DNA from: Ophthalmolycus amberensis
Lineage: Eukaryota > Chordata > Actinopteri > Perciformes > Zoarcidae
Assembly: GCA_024529925.1 (NCBI GenBank)
Contig: JAFEUB010000812.1
Span: 878,501 to 942,500, forward strand
Reading direction: 5' to 3'
DNA length: 64,000 bases
Within the stretch, counting starts at the first letter, position 1, and the number at the start of each line of letters is the position of its first letter. Positions 60,591 to 64,000 of this stretch are shown here, piece after piece. The position numbers and the translations under genes were made by a program. The notes under the pieces were generated by a model. It saw nothing but the letters and a program-made list of their open reading frames with translations, was not told where the DNA came from and searched no databases.

Positions 60591-61415
60591 GTTGATTTAT
60601 ACTTGTGCGTTAAGGAGTTACAGGGTAGCTACGCAGCATATATGCACAGAGCTGCTTCAGCTGAAGCGCCCCTGCTGAAAAATGGCGGCTACAGAGATAC
60701 CACGTGGAGACTGAAAGAACGGTGATTGGTCAGCTTGAGCTTCCTGTGTTTCTGATGCTGTAAACTGAATATGTGTACGTCTTAATGGTGTGTTACGTGT
60801 GTATGTACCTTTGCTGCACTTGGGAAAAGCCAAAGACACATTTCCATTGAGGTGGAAAGTAAAGACTATTTAATCGAATCTAATGCCCGTACAGAATTTT
60901 GTGAGCGATGACAGCGTGTAGCAAAATGGAAATGCAGTTATCCTCTCCTTTTTAGTGACACACATCTAGCCAAACCGACTCCCCTACACATGCCATCATC
61001 ACTCTCCATCATGGCCAATCACAGAACGTAAATATGCCAACTGCTCTGAATAGTCTGATACTCTCTAATGAATGAATCTTCCCGCTGTCGCTGCCCGATC
61101 TCATGCAGTGCGAGCTGTGAAGTTCTTCCATAGAAAATAGAACATATGATGACAAACCTACTGGCTCTTGTGCAATAATTGCATTATTCTAGTGCAATAA
61201 TTATATTCACACTACAGCAATTATTCATTTGACTGTTTCTTTTAGAGCCTGTGTTGTCAGCTATGGATGTGTGTTTTGTTTTTGTGGTATTTTTCCTGTG
61301 TCTTCAGGACTAGCGCTCCTAATTCCATTGTGAGGACAAGAAAGGCTTTCTATTCTATTGTATTCTATTTATGGACCTGACCTAGTCCATTATCATGTTG
61401 AAACAGGAAAAGGGT

Positions 61416-61434
61416 CCCCCCCCCCCCCCCCCCC
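61416..61434. repeat. (C)19 homopolymer
   Basis: Nineteen C residues followed by ACACGG. Confidence 0.95.
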
Positions 61435-64000
61435 ACACGGTTGCCACAAAGTGGAGGCGCATTTTGGGTGATGTGTCATAACATTTCCATTATTTGGAAC
61501 CAATATGCTTTGCCCGATCCATGAAGAACAGCCCAGAAGTACACCGGCGTCAGGCGGCCATATAGTGACAGAAAGAGAGCAGTGTGTGTTATCTGACGTT
61601 GAGCCTCTTGAAAATGTCTTTTCTGGGTGATCTTACTACAGAGGAACGCTCACAGGGGCACTGGCATAGTTCAGCCTTTTCAGAGAGCAGGGAGCCACAT
61701 CTCAGGGAGGCTCCACGGCGCTTAATCACAGTCTTCTGATTACACACAAAGGCAGGAACACTGAACACACACACACGGAGAACAAGCACAGGCTGATTCC
61801 GTCTGCGACACCGCTCGGTTTGAAAACCTGGTTCAGTTCAGGGTGTTTTTTTTATTAAACTTTTGGACATCACAGGGTGCACATGCAGATGAAAGCTACC
61901 GGGCCTTTTCCTGTAACGGCAGCACAAGCAGCTCTTTCTCATGTGAGCTGCTCTGTACATTACTCACATCCATTTCTGGCTCCGAAGCCATAACTGGAAA
62001 CATTTTCAGACTAATTACCTACAGCAACGAGACATAGTTAATCATGGGGCCGAATGTAATTATTATAGGGTGACTTACTGCACAATTATATTAAATAATC
62101 CACTTGCTTCATAATTATGTTGATTAGGGTTTGTAATGGTGAACATTTTCAAGCTGGCATAAAAGAAACATCGACTCACGAACACTGAAGCCGGTCTGAA
62201 GTCAAGTGTTACAAATAGATTTTTTTGTGGAAAATAAACCCGGTTAAACATTTGTGTTTCTATGACCCTTGTTGATCGGTTGCTAAATGCAAAGAGGGCG
62301 GGTCTTATCTGGTATGAGCCTGTCAGAGGCCCATGCCAGAAAAAAGGAGAGGAAAACAAATGCAAGAAAGCTGGCATGCTGCAGAGTCGTGAAAAGAAAA
62401 AGACTCTCAAGCAGCGTTTTGTTTCGTTTCTGTCTGCGTGCATCTGCAAATCAGATGAACTGAAATAAACTCAGAGCTGTGACGTAGACGCCAGGCGGCA
62501 ACCTCCGGCTCTGAAGAGCGATGCCATGAGGAAGTGCCTTAAACTTGCATTCTTTCTAACTGCAATCAAGCAGTTCAGCTTGTTGCAGAAAGAAGTCTGA
62601 TTGTATCGAAGTCTATGCGAAAATGTCCCTACATCTCACTTGATTCATCACCTTTGTAAATGACCTTTTAGCAAATGATGCTCTCATTCAGAGTGAAATA
62701 GACAATAAATAAAGCATGGTATACGCAGCGCTAACAGGAAGCGGTGTACCTTGTATTATCATCATCTTTGTCGTCGTCATAGTCATGCCTGGTCTCTGAA
62801 ATCTCCATCTGAGCTTGGCAGGAGAACATCTGTTGAAATCAGACTCTTGTGTGCTAAGTCTGCCGTCTTAGCACACAACCACACGGTTCAGCATCCAGGA
62901 AGCTAATCCGGCGCCTGGTCTTTCTCAAGCAGGATTTCTGCAGGTGACAGACAATCTCACCCTCGCAGATCCGTCTGGAGAGCGACGGCTCACTGGAATA
63001 AAAAGCTGCTTCCAAACTGCTAACAAGAGCGTTCTGCGGCCAAGTGAACTCACCCCAAACACAGCATGTAGCAAATAATTCAAACACAAACTACTAACAG
63101 ATGCGGGGGCACAATATATAATCGTCATATGGATCCGATTTTGAACCAAACCCGACGTTTTGGTATATCCTGCTTAAAGCAGCGCTCTGCCCAAGTCTGG
63201 AACTACGCAGCAGCGGTAACAACAACAACTAGAAAGCCGAAGATTAGCTGTGACAAGCTGCGTCCCTCACCCTGCGAGCATTAGAAACATTTTAGAGATT
63301 ATATTTCAATGTATGAGCTATACGCCCGCTCACCATCTGAGACCACGTTACAGGCCGGTGAGTGAGCATCACTGCTCCGAGCACCGATGTGCATCCTGAG
63401 CAGGAATTAAGATGGAGGAGAACGCGTATGCAAATGCTTTCATACCAGAGCCAAAAGTTGGAAAAATTGAGAGCAGAGTTTTATTTGTTATGATGTGTCT
63501 GATGGGTTCAGAGCAGGCACAGTCGTGGCACACACGAGTATTTGTTTTTGAAAATGATGGATGTAACTCACTCCATTCGCTTCAGTGGTCGTTGCTCTGC
63601 AGAAGATCCAAAAAGTGATTCAAGTCGCTAAATTAATTCAAGACGAAGCTCAAAAATTTGCAAAAATAACCTAAAGTTCTGATTGGCTGTTTTATAGCAA
63701 TGCTCTCAGGTAGTCACATTATCTTTTACTGGTGTCATGTACAGAATTGCCTGAATTTATTTGTCAATAAATCAGCTTCATTTTCAATCACTTGCTAATT
63801 GGTAGAACTGACAAATCAACCAGGAGACTTTTATGGCTCTCCGAGCGGTAGTAACGCTCCAGTGGCTCACCGGGGACAAATGAGAGCTGACATCTGTTCC
63901 TCTATGGATGCTCTCGTGGTGGTGGTTGGGGATATTGGGGAGTTGAAACATGTTTTAAGTCCATATTTTATGATAAATCATTTGTTTAAGCCTTGCTAAA

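Larger units (their letters stand above)
59439..64000 (-). other. gmds: gmds intron, partial (runs off the window)
   Basis: No further gmds exon was recognised on the - strand and no + strand gene is supported. Contents include an AGGG/GGGAG-rich purine tract at 59,455-59,515, a C19 run (59,672-59,690), a CT repeat, a Tc1-like fragment, a C19 run (61,416-61,434) and complex AT-rich segments. In other vertebrates gmds introns are thought to hold control elements for the forkhead genes; none can be identified here by eye. Confidence 0.7.

Overview
This is a vertebrate, almost certainly teleost fish, chromosomal window. Its core is the conserved forkhead cluster foxq1 - foxf2 - foxc1, all on the + strand, followed by the convergent 3' end of gmds on the - strand. 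This matches the order FOXQ1-FOXF2-FOXC1-GMDS in tetrapods. In human the three forkhead genes spread over roughly 300 kb; here they lie within about 25 kb. The compact spacing, the many CA/GT and poly-C/poly-G tracts, and Tc1-like and hAT DNA transposon relics all fit a ray-finned fish. Foxc1 is predicted at 476 aa from its conserved MQARYSVSS start, which I believe equals zebrafish Foxc1a, but I cannot assign the a or b paralogue securely.

Layout. (1) 1-27,000: gene-poor flank upstream of foxq1. It holds one uncertain exon-like segment and a poly(A) signal at the far left, a hAT element nested inside a Tc1-like element (about 1,765-3,240), and a cluster of CA repeats with a ~215-bp duplicated block (9.56 kb and 15.77 kb). 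(2) 27,000-28,730: foxq1, one exon. (3) 28,730-33,500: spacer with candidate regulatory DNA. (4) 33,689-37,055: foxf2, two coding exons with a 1.77-kb intron. (5) 37,056-50,300: spacer with interspersed repeats and a decayed BET-family (brd) retropseudogene at 43.1-43.8 kb. (6) 50,300-52,640: foxc1, one exon, preceded by an 18-bp perfect palindrome and a long polypurine tract. (7) 52,650-57,590: spacer with two strong AT-rich hairpins and a GC-rich promoter-like patch. (8) 57,595-64,000: gmds, with its 3' UTR, last two coding exons, and then sequence interpreted as gmds intron.

How the genes relate. The three forkhead genes encode DNA-binding transcription factors of different subfamilies, each with an intact forkhead domain. 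Foxq1 and Foxc1 also carry eh1-like (Groucho/TLE-binding) motifs. gmds encodes the cytosolic enzyme that starts de novo GDP-fucose synthesis and has no evident functional link to them. Its long-standing neighbourhood is most simply explained as a bystander in a forkhead regulatory landscape (inference). I saw no rRNA, tRNA, CRISPR or microbial features. No new molecular system is evident. The most notable non-genic items are the nested transposon, the BET retropseudogene, the duplicated block, the palindromes near foxc1 and a possible second eh1-like motif at the Foxq1 C-terminus.
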